Shown: piece by piece, positions 27,901-38,800 of the stretch
How positions within the stretch are numbered: the first letter of the stretch is position 1
How the letters are laid out: the number at the start of each line of letters is the position of its first letter
Source: Apis mellifera
Taxonomy: Eukaryota > Arthropoda > Insecta > Hymenoptera > Apidae
Length of the DNA stretch: 64,000 nucleotides
Assembly (NCBI RefSeq): GCF_003254395.2
Contig: NC_037649.1
Location: 8,581,931-8,645,930 of the forward strand
Direction: 5' to 3'
Notes under the pieces: model-generated
Database searches by the model: none
Told to the model about the DNA's origin: nothing
What the model saw: the letters and a program-made list of their open reading frames with translations, nothing else
Program-made: the position numbers and the translations under genes

Positions 27901-28410
27901 AGTATAATATTTTTAATATTAATTTTTTTTTTAGATGAAATATTAATTAATGTTATATTTATGTTTGTCTTTTTTTTATTTTTATATAGATCTAATGTTT
28001 CTATTTCAATGAAAATTCAAGATAAGCCAATTACATCAATAACAAAGAAATCCCGTTTAGTTAAACCACAGATTCAACAAACAAAAAAAGAAGAAATACA
28101 AACATCTGATGACATGGAAATTAGTGACATAACAGAATCTACTCTTTCAAGAATGAATTCTTGTGATATAGGTAAATTTGATGTATCAATTTTTGATTTA
28201 TCAAAATTTTTTTAAAATTTAAATTTTAATTTGTTTAATTAATTATTATTCTATTTTATATTTATAAAATATATAGATGAAACAGATGATTATGTTGATG
28301 AGGATATTGAAGCTGATCCTACAGAAATGACTGTTGGAGAAATGCTTGGACATCATGGATCAGAAAATGAGAATGATTTTGGATATGGTTATGATGAAGA
28401 AGATTATTAA
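16843..28410 (+). CDS. Brf1: TFIIIB 90 kDa subunit Brf1
   Basis: Fourteen exons: 16843-17056, 17188-17272, 17395-17531, 17721-17825, 25992-26141, 26357-26450, 26530-26662, 26752-26848, 26985-27140, 27252-27337, 27402-27639, 27723-27897, 27990-28171, 28277-28410; about 661 residues. Brf1 joins TBP and Bdp1 to recruit RNA polymerase III to tRNA and 5S genes. It has a TFIIB-type zinc ribbon (CRNC...CTEC, residues 6-30), cyclin fold 1 (about 80-178), cyclin fold 2 (about 181-270, starting DPCLYIMRFANKLEFGEK), and the BRF1 homology block near 430-545 with EAIEKMLQEKKISSKINYEV. The tail is acidic, ending GYDEEDY like the human protein. Intron 3 is U12-type. Intron 4, exactly between the two cyclin folds, is 8.2 kb and contains the lute gene on the other strand. 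Confidence 0.96.
17532..17720 (+). other. U12-type (minor spliceosome) intron of Brf1
   Basis: The intron begins GTATCCTTTAA, an exact match to the U12-type 5' splice site consensus RTATCCTTT. It ends with a TACTTAACT element (branch consensus TTCCTTAAC, 7 of 9) whose adenosine lies about 12-13 nt before the terminal AG. The splice position is fixed by the reading frame (GTA-H-MLID junction), so the match does not come from choosing among many sites. Confidence 0.85.
20528..25429 (-). CDS. lute: BTB-BACK-PHR protein, BTBD6/lute orthologue
   Basis: Seven exons: 25333-25429, 23347-23628, 23100-23247, 22813-23029, 21324-21510, 21077-21255, 20528-20992; about 524 residues. BTBD6-type proteins are Cullin-3 substrate adaptors; fly lute and fish BTBD6 act in neural development. 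After a Ser/Pro-rich N-terminus comes NWQATKPTVRERNAAMFN, then the BTB domain (about 100-210, with PAHKYVLATGSSVFYAMFYG), BACK (about 215-330) and a C-terminal PHR domain (about 370-524) beginning CHRFQSCAYRSNQWRYRGR and ending GGQIPELIFYG. SNQWRYRGRCDSIQF and SRLFEEPDLMQRCWEVIDAQ distinguish BTBD6 from BTBD1/2. An in-frame stop lies just upstream of the ATG. It lies antisense and fully inside Brf1 intron 4, so the two units may interfere. Confidence 0.95.
22402..22812 (-). CDS. Candidate alternative C-terminus of lute (read-through exon)
   Basis: Directly past the lute donor at 22812 (GTAAGT) the frame stays open for 136 codons before TAA at 22402-22404. In DNA this rich in A/T a random run that long is unexpected. 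The peptide has varied composition (for example SLFRTRSEPYFADNKLEIEV) and no homology I recognise. If used with alternative polyadenylation it would give a protein with BTB and part of BACK but without PHR. No AATAAA is obvious within the next 60 bases on this strand, so the 3' end is not defined. Confidence 0.45.
   Translation of the reverse strand, partial: VSLNKGMLKSFTFNNNLNVTLKSKSNSSNCLNNKLKDSEHQFIHRTKSNNYGNMKNRLSVVSHCFSLSENNCCKFNNKRLSFSLFRTRSEPYFADNKLEIEVTQNVTYEDNFIEEYEHRNGYNFSKITCNINPIIT
25430..25640 (-). promoter_or_regulatory. CpG-containing promoter/5' UTR region of lute
   Basis: This is a local island of mixed composition (for example GACGGGCGCTGG and GGCACGCGCG) directly upstream of the lute ATG, in otherwise A/T-rich intron sequence. 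In bees such patches typically mark promoters or 5' UTRs. No TATA box or exact start can be assigned. It also lies inside Brf1 intron 4. Confidence 0.45.
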
Positions 28411-28488
28411 TTATTTATAATATTGTACTTATTTATTTAATTAATACCATTAAAACTCAGTAAAAAGACTGCTGTAAAATTATGTACA

Positions 28489-28494
28489 AATAAA
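28489..28494 (+). terminator. Poly(A) signal of Brf1
   Basis: AATAAA about 80 nt downstream of the Brf1 stop, followed by TTTTCTCTTTTTTTTC-like U-rich sequence that fits a downstream element. Confidence 0.7.
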
Positions 28495-28862
28495 GCATTT
28501 ATTATTGTTTTCTCTTTTTTTTCTTTAAATATATACTTTAAATATAATTCATTTATAATTTAATTTTATTTAGTTTTTCAATTTTAAATTTGAGTTGCAA
28601 TATTATAATGTTGTAGAATTGTTATAATTTAATTTATTTTGCCTCTTAAATCTTTTCACTTTGAAAAGCATTCTGAATAAAATTTATAAAAAAATATATA
28701 TAGAAGTATAAAAATATAAAAATACAAAATATAATTATTACATTATTACATTTTTTATCCCATGAAAATTATTTTTTTTTAATTAAAATGTATTGTTGTT
28801 TAAATTAAGAAGTTTTGAAAAAAAATTGTAAAATGTATTGATGTATTCAATTTATATCTCTC

Positions 28863-28899
28863 ATCTTGATTATAATTATGCATATATCATAATCAAGAT
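28863..28899. repeat. Short perfect inverted repeat
   Basis: ATCTTGATTAT and its exact complement ATAATCAAGAT are separated by about 15 nt, giving an 11-bp stem. It lies in the Brf1-CSN5 spacer, about 450 nt past the Brf1 stop and beyond its poly(A) signal. It may be chance in A/T-rich DNA. Confidence 0.35.
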
Positions 28900-30341
28900 T
28901 CAATAATTATAGACAAAGAGTGCAAATAATAAAAGAAGAATAGAGATAGTATAAAAATATTTAAATCAGCATCACTTTCAGATGTCGAAAATAAAATATA
29001 AAGGAAATGAAATTAAGATAGAAATAGAATAAGAATTGATCATTAACATCATTTTAAATTTTAAAGACATTTTTTTCAAAAATAGGATAAGAAACTAATT
29101 ACTAATAATAAGAAATTTTCTGGAGTGAAAGAAAGAGAGAAAATAGAATATATTCTATTTTTGAAAATATATTTTTGGTATTTAAAAGATGGAGCTAATA
29201 ATCAATTCTTAAATTTCTTATGTTTTTTCTTCTATTAATTTTTGTTCTTTTTTTATATGTTTCATTTGTGGTATTCCGAAGATGGCGCTGATATTTGATA
29301 TTCAATATTTTTATGCTATCTCTATTCTTTTTTCCATTATTCGTTATCTTTTTTGCTCTCCTTGTTTATTCTGCAAAATTGAAAGTTGAAATTATTTTTA
29401 AAATCTGCTCATTAAATGTTATCAGAAGCTACAAAAATAAGTAAAAAATTGTGTGTCTAAAACAAAATCTAAATTATTACAAGAATAAATCGCGATATAT
29501 TTAAAATAGGCTGTAAATAAATACAATATTTTTTATAAATCGAAATTATATTTGTTTCTATGATGTACTAATTAGTTCATAACATTTCATTCAATTAGTA
29601 TTTTTATTTATATCATTTCATGATATTATATATATGATTTTACAAATTCATGTTATTATATTATTTATGCTTTATATTAATTATTATCTATTATAACCAA
29701 TTTAAAAATTTTAATTTTAATTAGTATAAAACATCTAATTTGTTTTGAAGAAATAATAAATACTCAAAATTGTATTGATAGATGGCGTTAATAATGCAAT
29801 GCATTAAAGATCAAAGTAATAGTCTATCATTATATTATAAATGTTGTTCAATTGGAAACAATCATAAGAAATACTAATTCAAAGTGTTGAATAAAAGTAT
29901 GATTTTAGATCTTATTTTTTATATATATATTTTATGTCAAACGATTTGATAAAAGTTTATAATACAATTCAAATAATATATATGTATATACATATATGAT
30001 ATACGTTTACAAAATAAGTTCTTAAATATTAAATTGTGATATCAGTTTATATCAGTTTTATTTATGACAGTTAATTATTTTTCAAATTTTTATTTATAAA
30101 ATATTGAATATTTAACATAATTAGTACAATAAATTTATTTATTTTTTATAATTAACAATTCATATTATTAATTGTTATCAATTATAATATTGATCTTATT
30201 TAAATATTTTTTATCTAAGCTATAAATATCAACATGTGATGATATTAAATTAAAATAAAATTAAATAATCAATATATATAATAAATTAAATTATATTTTT
30301 ATCTATTTTAAAATTTTTAAAACTTTGAATATAGATTGAAT

Positions 30342-31683
30342 ATGGCAAGCACTTCTTCTGATCAAAGCACTATTGCCAAAAAGACATGGGAAATGTCAAA
30401 TAATATTGAAACAATTAGCACGGTTGATGAAATTTATAGATATGATCGAAAAGAACAACAGGATATATTAGCAGCAAAACCATGGGAAAAAGAGTATGTT
30501 GTTTTTTGTGTAATTATAAACTTTTATATTAAGATATTTTATTTTATATATTAGATATTTTATATATTATAAAAACATATTTTCTGTGTCCTTTTTTTAA
30601 ATATATATTTAATCATTTTTCAGTCCTCATTTTTTTAAAGATATAAAAATCTCTGCATTAGCATTATTAAAGATGGTTATGCATGCTCGTTCTGGAGGAA
30701 CTTTAGAAGTAATGGGTCTTTTGCTTGGAAAAGTTGCAGCAAATACAATGATTGTTATGGATTCTTTTGCATTACCTGTAGAAGGCACAGAAACAAGAGT
30801 TAATGCACAAGCACAGGCATATGAATATATGACAGCATATATAGAAGCAGCTAAACAAGTATTTTTTTATCATTATAAATATAATTATTAAGAAAAACTT
30901 TTATTTATAATAAAATGTTTACTTTTAATAAATAAGGTTGGAAGACAAGAAAATGCTATTGGATGGTATCATAGCCATCCTGGTTATGGATGCTGGTTAT
31001 CAGGTATTGATGTATCTACACAAATGCTTAATCAAAATTTTCAAGAACCATTTGTTGCTATTGTAATTGATCCTGTAAGAACAATATCTGCTGGTAAAGT
31101 TTGTTTGGGTGCATTTAGAACTTATCCAAAGGTAAATATATATTTGTTAAAATATAGAATATATAGAAAAATAAATATATAGAATATGAAGAAATAACAA
31201 ATAATAATAATATTTATTTAATATAAAAAGGGATATAAACCAGCAAATGAAGAGCCATCTGAGTATCAAACAATTCCTTTAAATAAAATTGAAGATTTTG
31301 GTGTTCACTGTAAACAATATTATTCTTTAGAAGTTTCTTATTTCAAATCATCATTAGATAGAAGATTACTAGATTCTTTGTGGAATAAGTATTGGGTGAA
31401 TACATTAAGTTCTTCTAGTCTTTTAACAAATGCTGATTATACTACTGGACAAATATTTGATTTATCAGATAAACTTGAACAATCAGAAGTTGCACTTGGA
31501 AGAGGATTTATTTTAGGTGGAACAGATCCCCATGATCGCAGTACTGTAGAAAAATTAATGAAAGCAACAAGAGATAGTTGTAAAACTACTATTGAAATTA
31601 TTCACGGATTAATGGCACAAATAATTAAAGATAGATTATTCAATCAAGTTGGGTGTAATCCTATTGAATCTCAACAACAATAA
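30342..31683 (+). CDS. CSN5: COP9 signalosome subunit 5 (JAMM deneddylase)
   Basis: Four exons: 30342-30493, 30624-30858, 30937-31131, 31231-31683, giving about 344 residues. CSN5 is the metalloprotease of the COP9 signalosome that removes NEDD8 from cullins. The MPN+/JAMM zinc site is complete: Glu79 in TLEVMGLLLGK, then H141-S-H143-P in WYHSHPGYGCWLSGIDVSTQ with Asp154. Residue spacing equals the human enzyme with a 3-residue offset. The C-terminal half (LDRRLLDSLWNKYWVNTLSS) forms the helical S-domain. The ATG at 30342 was chosen as the first one after the upstream acceptor. Its product regulates cullin ligases, the class to which lute-type adaptors belong. Confidence 0.98.
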
Positions 31684-31809
31684 ATTATATATGAAGCATA
31701 ATAATTAAGATTAATTATAATAATAAGATTGATCATAATAATTTAAAATTAATACGTAAAATGTATTTATAATATAAGGAACACTTTTAATTAAATTATA
31801 ATAAAAAAA

Positions 31810-31815
31810 AATAAA
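31810..31815 (+). terminator. Poly(A) signal of CSN5
   Basis: AATAAA about 127 nt past the CSN5 stop, followed within 10 nt by a TCTGTCTTTTT tract. Confidence 0.6.
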
Positions 31816-32110
31816 TCTGTCTTTTTACTATAATACATGTATATGATTTTTTCTTAATATCTATATTGAAATTATTATTACATAAAATGATTATTAAAAA
31901 ACTATAAAATTTTTAAATTTAAAATCTAAAAATAAATAAGAGAAATGCATAAGCATTAATACAATATTTTCAAAGAATAATGGAATAAAAATACATTTTA
32001 TTTTCACACCTTGAATCTCTAGAAAGTATATATACAGAATCTTTATCATTATTCAATATCCTCACAGTTGATTTATATATATTTATATTTATAAAATTAA
32101 TATAATATTG

Positions 32111-32202
32111 AGAACAAGTAGGCAGAGTACACCCCACTGAAGGGCTGACACTGTGTCATAGACTTTAAGACAAGGCCACTCAGAAACACACCCACCTGTT
32201 CT
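32111..32202 (-). other. GC-richer foldable element, possible structured RNA
   Basis: A 92-nt island in A/T-rich DNA. On the minus strand its ends pair: AGAACAGGUGGGUG with UGCCUACUUGUUCU gives 14 pairs including G-U wobbles. Inside, CUGAGUGGC pairs with GCCCUUCAG (8 of 9), and UGUC with GACA closes an apical loop. The plus strand loses the wobble pairs, so the minus strand, which is the AP-1 gamma sense strand, is the likelier RNA. A large asymmetric internal loop argues against a classical pre-miRNA. I do not recognise the family. Confidence 0.35.
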
Positions 32203-34459
32203 AGAATTATACATCGCATTCATAGCGCACAACATATAAGGGACGGAGCTAAAATGCATACAGTTATACTGATAATATATTTACTAATATGTTCTGATAA
32301 TTATGCTTTAAAAAAAATTTAGGAAGAAAAATAGTAAAAGAATTTATCAACTTAATCATTCAAAATATTAGATTATTTATAATACTAGAATTAATCGCGC
32401 TTAAAATCTATATATTCATATAATTCTATTACAATAAGATAAATTAAATACAATTAAGTACAACTGTCTTGTAATTTCATTTACATAAAATATTGAAAAA
32501 GATAAATATTTGCAAGTAAAGATGCTATTGCTACTTTTTACACAATTTATTGTGTATCATTTCGCATAATTTAAACGCACATTCATTATTAAATATTTGC
32601 TTCATATAGGAAGAAATAACATGTATAAAAAGATATGAATTTTAGTTTCAAAAATTAGTTCAAAATTTAGTTCAATTCATTCATACAATTTTCAAATTCA
32701 TTAAATTAATAAAAATTTAAACTTTTAATTTTTTAAAAAATTAAAACATTTTTCTTACATTTTTTTATATATATAAATAAATTCTATAATAAAAAGGAAT
32801 GTAAAAATATTTCTTTATATTATAATTTTTCTTAAACTTTTTGTTAGAAATATTCAAATTTACATATTCTTAAAATAATATGTTATGAAACAAGACATAG
32901 CATATAAAACAATTTTGTTTTAGATTTTTATGCATAATGTTTAATAAATATTTTTAATATAAATAAATATTTTTTAGCGAAAAATATTTTTTCACAGTAC
33001 AAAGACTGTTATATGTTACATTATAAAATTTTTGTAATAATTTTCAGATAATATAATTTTTAATATTCGATTTTCAAATAAATTATGATTTGAATTCATA
33101 TTTAGAGAAAATTCTTTTTTAAATTTTTATACGAATTTAATTTTTTGTACAAAAAAAAATTATTAATAATTTTAAATAATTTCATAAATGAATATATATA
33201 TAAAAAATAAATTGACAACCAGAATTCAGCCCTCCAATGATATCATATACTCCAAATACATTCAAAACAGTATAAACACCACCCATAAAATTTGTAAATA
33301 TGGGATATAGCATACGTACCCGCTACATGTATATGTATTTATGTGTAATTCCTTTCTTATCTAAAAGATTTTTTGTGAAAGAAGCAATGCTTCTCTATTA
33401 ATTATTGACATGACAATCGTATGTAATAAAGAATTTCATTTTACATTCCTCATAATAAGAATTTAATTATTTCTATTCTATTCTCACTGCAATTATTTAA
33501 TTATTTACAAGGCAATTGCATCCATTTATTATTTATAAATATAGTAGAAAAGATCAATTATTATAACGAGATTTGTGTGCTTGTCGTTGATAATTGGGCA
33601 GCAATATTTTTAATGACAAACACCTTTTATCTGCATTGTCGATTGATTTTATAATTTCTGTTATTTATGTTTTTTGTTTGAATTGTTCTATATGAAAAAT
33701 TATACATTAAATCAGAAGCTATATGATAATAAATTCAACAAATCAAATAATAGTGTTGCATGTAATATTGTTTTATCTAATATTTAATTAGAAAAAATAT
33801 TTACACATTTCACAATACATGCAGCATAGTACAAGAGAAATTTTACATTCCTTTCTTTTCCTGTTGAAATTTAATTATGTCAATATAATGATAAATTTTA
33901 CTATTTTTTAAAGATTTCAAAATGAATATACATCATATCATCTGCTCACTAAGCATCATTTTTAATCAATTATAAGTCTATTTATTTATAATATAGATAA
34001 CTATTTATTTTATTAACAATATTTATTTAAAGAATATTAAAAACTGTTATTTATTATATAAATTTTCAATTATTTAAAAGAAATTTTATTTATCATTATA
34101 CCTGATATGACATTAAATTAAAAATTTTTACATAAACTTATTTACAAAAATTATACTTACAAAAAGCTACATATATATTTAAATTTTCTACAAACATAAA
34201 ATATAGCTTGTGAGCAGATGAAAAACTTACAGATTCATATTAAAGAAAAAAATTAAATTCTTAAATAATGATTTGATTTTTATCAAATCCATGTCTAATA
34301 AATGTCCATTAAATTAGATTAATCAATTAATTTTTGTCAAACATCCTTTTACCAATATATTTTTGTTTTATCCAATGAAGAGATGAAATTCAGTCCATTT
34401 AAGATTCAATTACTTATTTAGACAGGTATATGTACAATTGTCTTCTTTAATATATCTTG

Positions 34460-35776
34460 TCACTGTGATATTAATGAAGGAAAATTATTCACTTCTGTTT
34501 GTTCCAAAACTGGTCCTGTTGGTCCAGTATATGATATACGTAATCTCATTCTTAAAGGTACCTATATTATAAAAATACAAAAATAATTAAAAAGAAAGGA
34601 AAAAATATTTATAAAATCATCTTTTATGTAATATTGTTACAAAAACATACTTTGTTGATATTCGTAACTTTTAATACTTGAGTAACTTGTCCAGAGGGAG
34701 GAATGACTGTGCTTGATGGTGATAACATTTGTAGTTGGAATGTCTAAATAATAAAATATAAAAAGTGACTTAACATTTTCTTAGATAGAGATAATATAAT
34801 AGTGATTATTACCTTAGGAACTGCTGCTTGAAATAAAAAATCGGTTAATATTGCACTTCCAGAATTTTGAGCCGACATATTAATAATTAATAAATCAGCA
34901 ATATCTGGAGATCTTTCTAATCTAAAGATTATTTTAAGTCCTGCTTTATCCAATACAATCATAGTAAGAGTATCTAAGTTTCAAAATAAAATAAAATGTT
35001 TGCATTATAATATAAATAATATGAAATAAATAATTTATTATATTAAACAAACCATTTTGAACTGATGATGAATTAAGCAAACCATCTACTAAAAAATTGG
35101 TTGTATTAGTAGGATTAAATATTTGCGATGTTTGTGTCTGTGGCAGTGTAGATGTAGATGTGGGTACATTTAAATCCAAACTACCAAGAAGATCCAAGAG
35201 ATCATTATTGTTTACTATAGTTGTTGAATTAGCAGATGTATTTTTATTCAATACTGAAGGTGTCATTCCTAAGTCAGTAGTTCCAAGCAAATCTAGAAGG
35301 GCACTCTAAAATATAAAAAAATATTAAACTTTATTGTAAAATATATTAACTATTAGCAATACATAAAAAATTTTAATAACTTCTTATTAATTATGTTAAA
35401 AAAATTGATAATAATAAATTTTATTTTATTATACAAGTTATTTAATTTAAATTCAATTAAAATATTATTATAAAATATTTAATATTGATATAAACTTACT
35501 GAATCGGATGATGGACTACTTGCTTCTAAGACTGAAGATTTTTCTTCCTCTGGTTCTGGTTCACCATTTACCATACCAATAATTCCATTAGCTTGTGGTC
35601 TTGCAGTTTCCATAGGAGGCATTCTTTCAAGTAATGCAGGTCGTAAATGATCATATTTTCTGAATAATTGTGAAAATTCAATACCTCGTTGTTGTAATTC
35701 TATATGTAAATTACTTCCAAATGTATCAATTATTTGACGAATTTTTCTGAAATATAAACAAAAAAATATAAGCAAT

Positions 35777-35833
<57 letters not shown>

Positions 35834-38800
35834 ATATAAAAAATCTAAATATAAAAATAATATCATAAATAATCCTAATTAATTATTTTAATAATACTTA
35901 CTCATTGCCTTTCTGGAATCTTGTGCTAAGTTTTGTCAGAGACAATAAAGTATATTGTTTTGTAACGACTGTGTTTTGTGGATTCCATAATAACCTTTGA
36001 TAGACATCAATAACTTCATCTTCTGTTAACTAAAAAATAATAATAAAAAAAAGAAATTATATATTATAAATATATTATTATAATATATATTATATAATAT
36101 TGTAAAGTCAGAATGAATGAACACATAATGTTTAATAAATGAACATACATTAACAGGAGCATCTATATCTTCTAATGGTGGCCCATATAATAATAAATCA
36201 CCATATTCACCAATACACCATGTTGCTACTTGAGCCAAAGGTTGTTTATCAGATGTATCTTTTTCTAATGCTCTCCATAATGCACTGACAGCATAACTTT
36301 GTTGTGATTGTGTTTCTGATATTAATTGAATAGTGCATGCTACCACATCATCTCTAACATAATTACCAGCCTAAAAAAAAACAAGAAAAATTATAATATC
36401 AAAGATTAAAAATATAATTAAATATAATTATAAAATAAATTTCTTACAGCAACAAGAACTTTGAATAGTGTTTCAAGATGCCAACGTTTATTTGGAGCAA
36501 ATCTTTCTGCAGACATTACTATATTACTACTACATTGAGCTTTAAATTCTGGATCAGCACGTTCCAAGAAAAGCAATAATTCCTTCATCATATTTCTAAT
36601 ATTGTTTGAATTTACAAGTGCAAAACTAAGCTCCATTGCTCGTTTTCTAATTGATACATCAGGATCTTTTAGACATTCCTAAAAAATAAAAAATGAAAAT
36701 AAATTTAATTATTAATATGATAAAAATATAAAATTATAAAATAATATAACATTACCAAAATTGTTGAGCGATGTCTTTGTACTGCACTTGTATCTACATA
36801 AACTGTTTTTAATAATGTATTCAAAGCAACATATCGGATGTTTTTATCATTATTTAATAAAAATCGACCTAATATATTCACTGCTAATACTCTGAGTCCA
36901 CTTTCAGATTTTATATCCATAATAGATAATACAGTTTCATATAGAATTGTATTTCCAACATTTTTACTAGTTTCTGTATTGGTTGCAACTTGTGCAAGTA
37001 TATCATTCATTGCTTCAGATGCATCAATATCGTTACGCCCTAAGATTCGAAGTAGACGTAATATCTTTACTTGAAGAAATGGATCAGATACTCCAGATAC
37101 ATCATGTTCTGGAGAGTATCCTGCTAGTATCAAATTCTTTAAAATCCGCACAAGATTTGGCACAATCTGAAATAATAATTTTATTTTTATTAAATAATAT
37201 ATTAGTATAATTTTAGATAAAAAAAGTTTAACATAATAATTTGTAAATATATAATAAATAATCGTAATAAAGTGATATTTATTATTTTCGTTAAAATTTT
37301 TCAAATAAAATACAACTTGTTAAATGCAATATTTAATAAAATATAAAAATAAAGATACATTGATATTTAAAAAACAAATAAATGCTAATATATAAATATG
37401 AAGTATATTACTGAAATAATATATATTATATTATTTATATACAAAAAAAATAAATTTTGATGTTTATAATATAATTAAAAAAATATTTAATAAAATTATG
37501 TTCTCTATAAAAATAGATTTTATATTTTATTTGCTCACGATATAATATAATATAAAAAAGAAATTAAGCATCAAAAAATATAAAACATATTAATGTATTT
37601 TTTTAACAGCTAAGCATTGTGATTATTCAATATTAATTTTAAAAAAATGATATTTAAATTTTATTTTTAGAAACTTAATTGATATTTATTTATTAAAATT
37701 AAAATAATAATGAGGAATATATAAAAATAAGAAAATATTATAATAATATTATAATCTCAAATACATGCATATTTTTTTATTTCATATGTATTAAAGAAAT
37801 AGTTAATATGAATAATATTTGCAATAAAATGATAAGCTAAAATAAAGAATAGAATTCACAATAAGCATGAAGAATAGCATGCAAAAAATATGGAAAATGT
37901 TCTCGTATGCTTTTTACCTCTCGATGGCCGCATTCCTAAGAAAGATAAAACCATACTTATATTATGAATATAATTATGAGCAAACAGTATATTAAAAAAT
38001 TACACTTATTTAAAATTACTTATTTAAAATTATTAATTATTTAAATATATTTATCATATATTAATCATATATTTAATATATATAAAACATTTTGATTTTA
38101 TTAATATTAAATATATAATATTTTATTTTATATTCATTTTATTGATTTTATATTATTATTAATTAATTTTCCATAATTTTTTTTTAATCATTTTAATTTG
38201 CCTACATTGAAAAAATTTGATTAACATTACAAATTCAATACTTCGATTAACTATTAATACTACCACCACAATCTAGCTTGCAATTATTAGATGTATGTGT
38301 CTATATACATATGTGTAGATATATATATATATATTATATATATATATAAAGATATTATATTATATACAATTAAAAAAATTAAAATTAGATTAAAAAATAA
38401 ATACTATTATTTTCTATTATTACTATTTAATTTTTTTTGATGCAATGAAAATATTTGTAATATTAGTTAAAACTAGTTATCTAAATAGGTTACTACCTTT
38501 TATATTCTTATTCTTATTAAAACATGTAACTTACCTTTTTAAAGTGATTTAAGGTATCAACACTGTTTTCACACATTTCTGTAATAAGTGTAACACCTGT
38601 AATTAATACACCATGATTTTTTTCTGTAATTAAACTACGAGTAGCAGGTAGAAACATTTCCATCAATTCGGGTACACGTCTAATAATTCTAAATGCACAA
38701 AGTGCTGCTTTTTTCCGAATATATGCATTTGCTGATTTCATTAGCCTCTCGACTTCAGATGCTAAATCTCTTGCCATTTCTGGTGATGCAATTGCACCCA

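Larger units (their letters stand above)
28411..30341. other. Brf1 to CSN5 spacer
   Basis: This 1.9 kb holds the Brf1 3' UTR and, towards the right, the CSN5 promoter. An acceptor (AATATAG) at 30334 just before the CSN5 ATG points to a non-coding first exon somewhere upstream. Three copies of an AGATGGmGyTrATA-like word occur at about 29188, 29280 and 29779. The middle one (CCGAAGATGGCGCTG) resembles a CTCF core. I see no exon or RNA gene. Confidence 0.45.
31684..34459. other. Convergent region: CSN5 3' UTR and long AP-1 gamma 3' UTR
   Basis: 2.8 kb between two convergent stop codons. CSN5 probably ends near 31830. The rest is most likely AP-1 gamma 3' UTR or spacer. It is A/T-rich apart from a GC-richer foldable segment at 32111-32202 with a flank to about 32260 (listed separately) and a milder one near 33215-33340. 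No coding exon is seen on either strand. Confidence 0.45.

Noticed and set aside
32111..32202. Considered as a microRNA precursor or a known snRNA (U11, U12, U4atac, MRP, vault)
   Set aside because: The large asymmetric internal loop does not suit a pre-miRNA, and none of the conserved motifs of those RNAs is present as far as I can recall them.
36705..37304. Upstream extension of the AP-1 gamma exon to a far ATG
   Set aside because: The stretch before IVPNLVRIL is intron translated as Ile/Tyr/Lys low complexity, and a clear TTTCAG acceptor stands at the conserved start.
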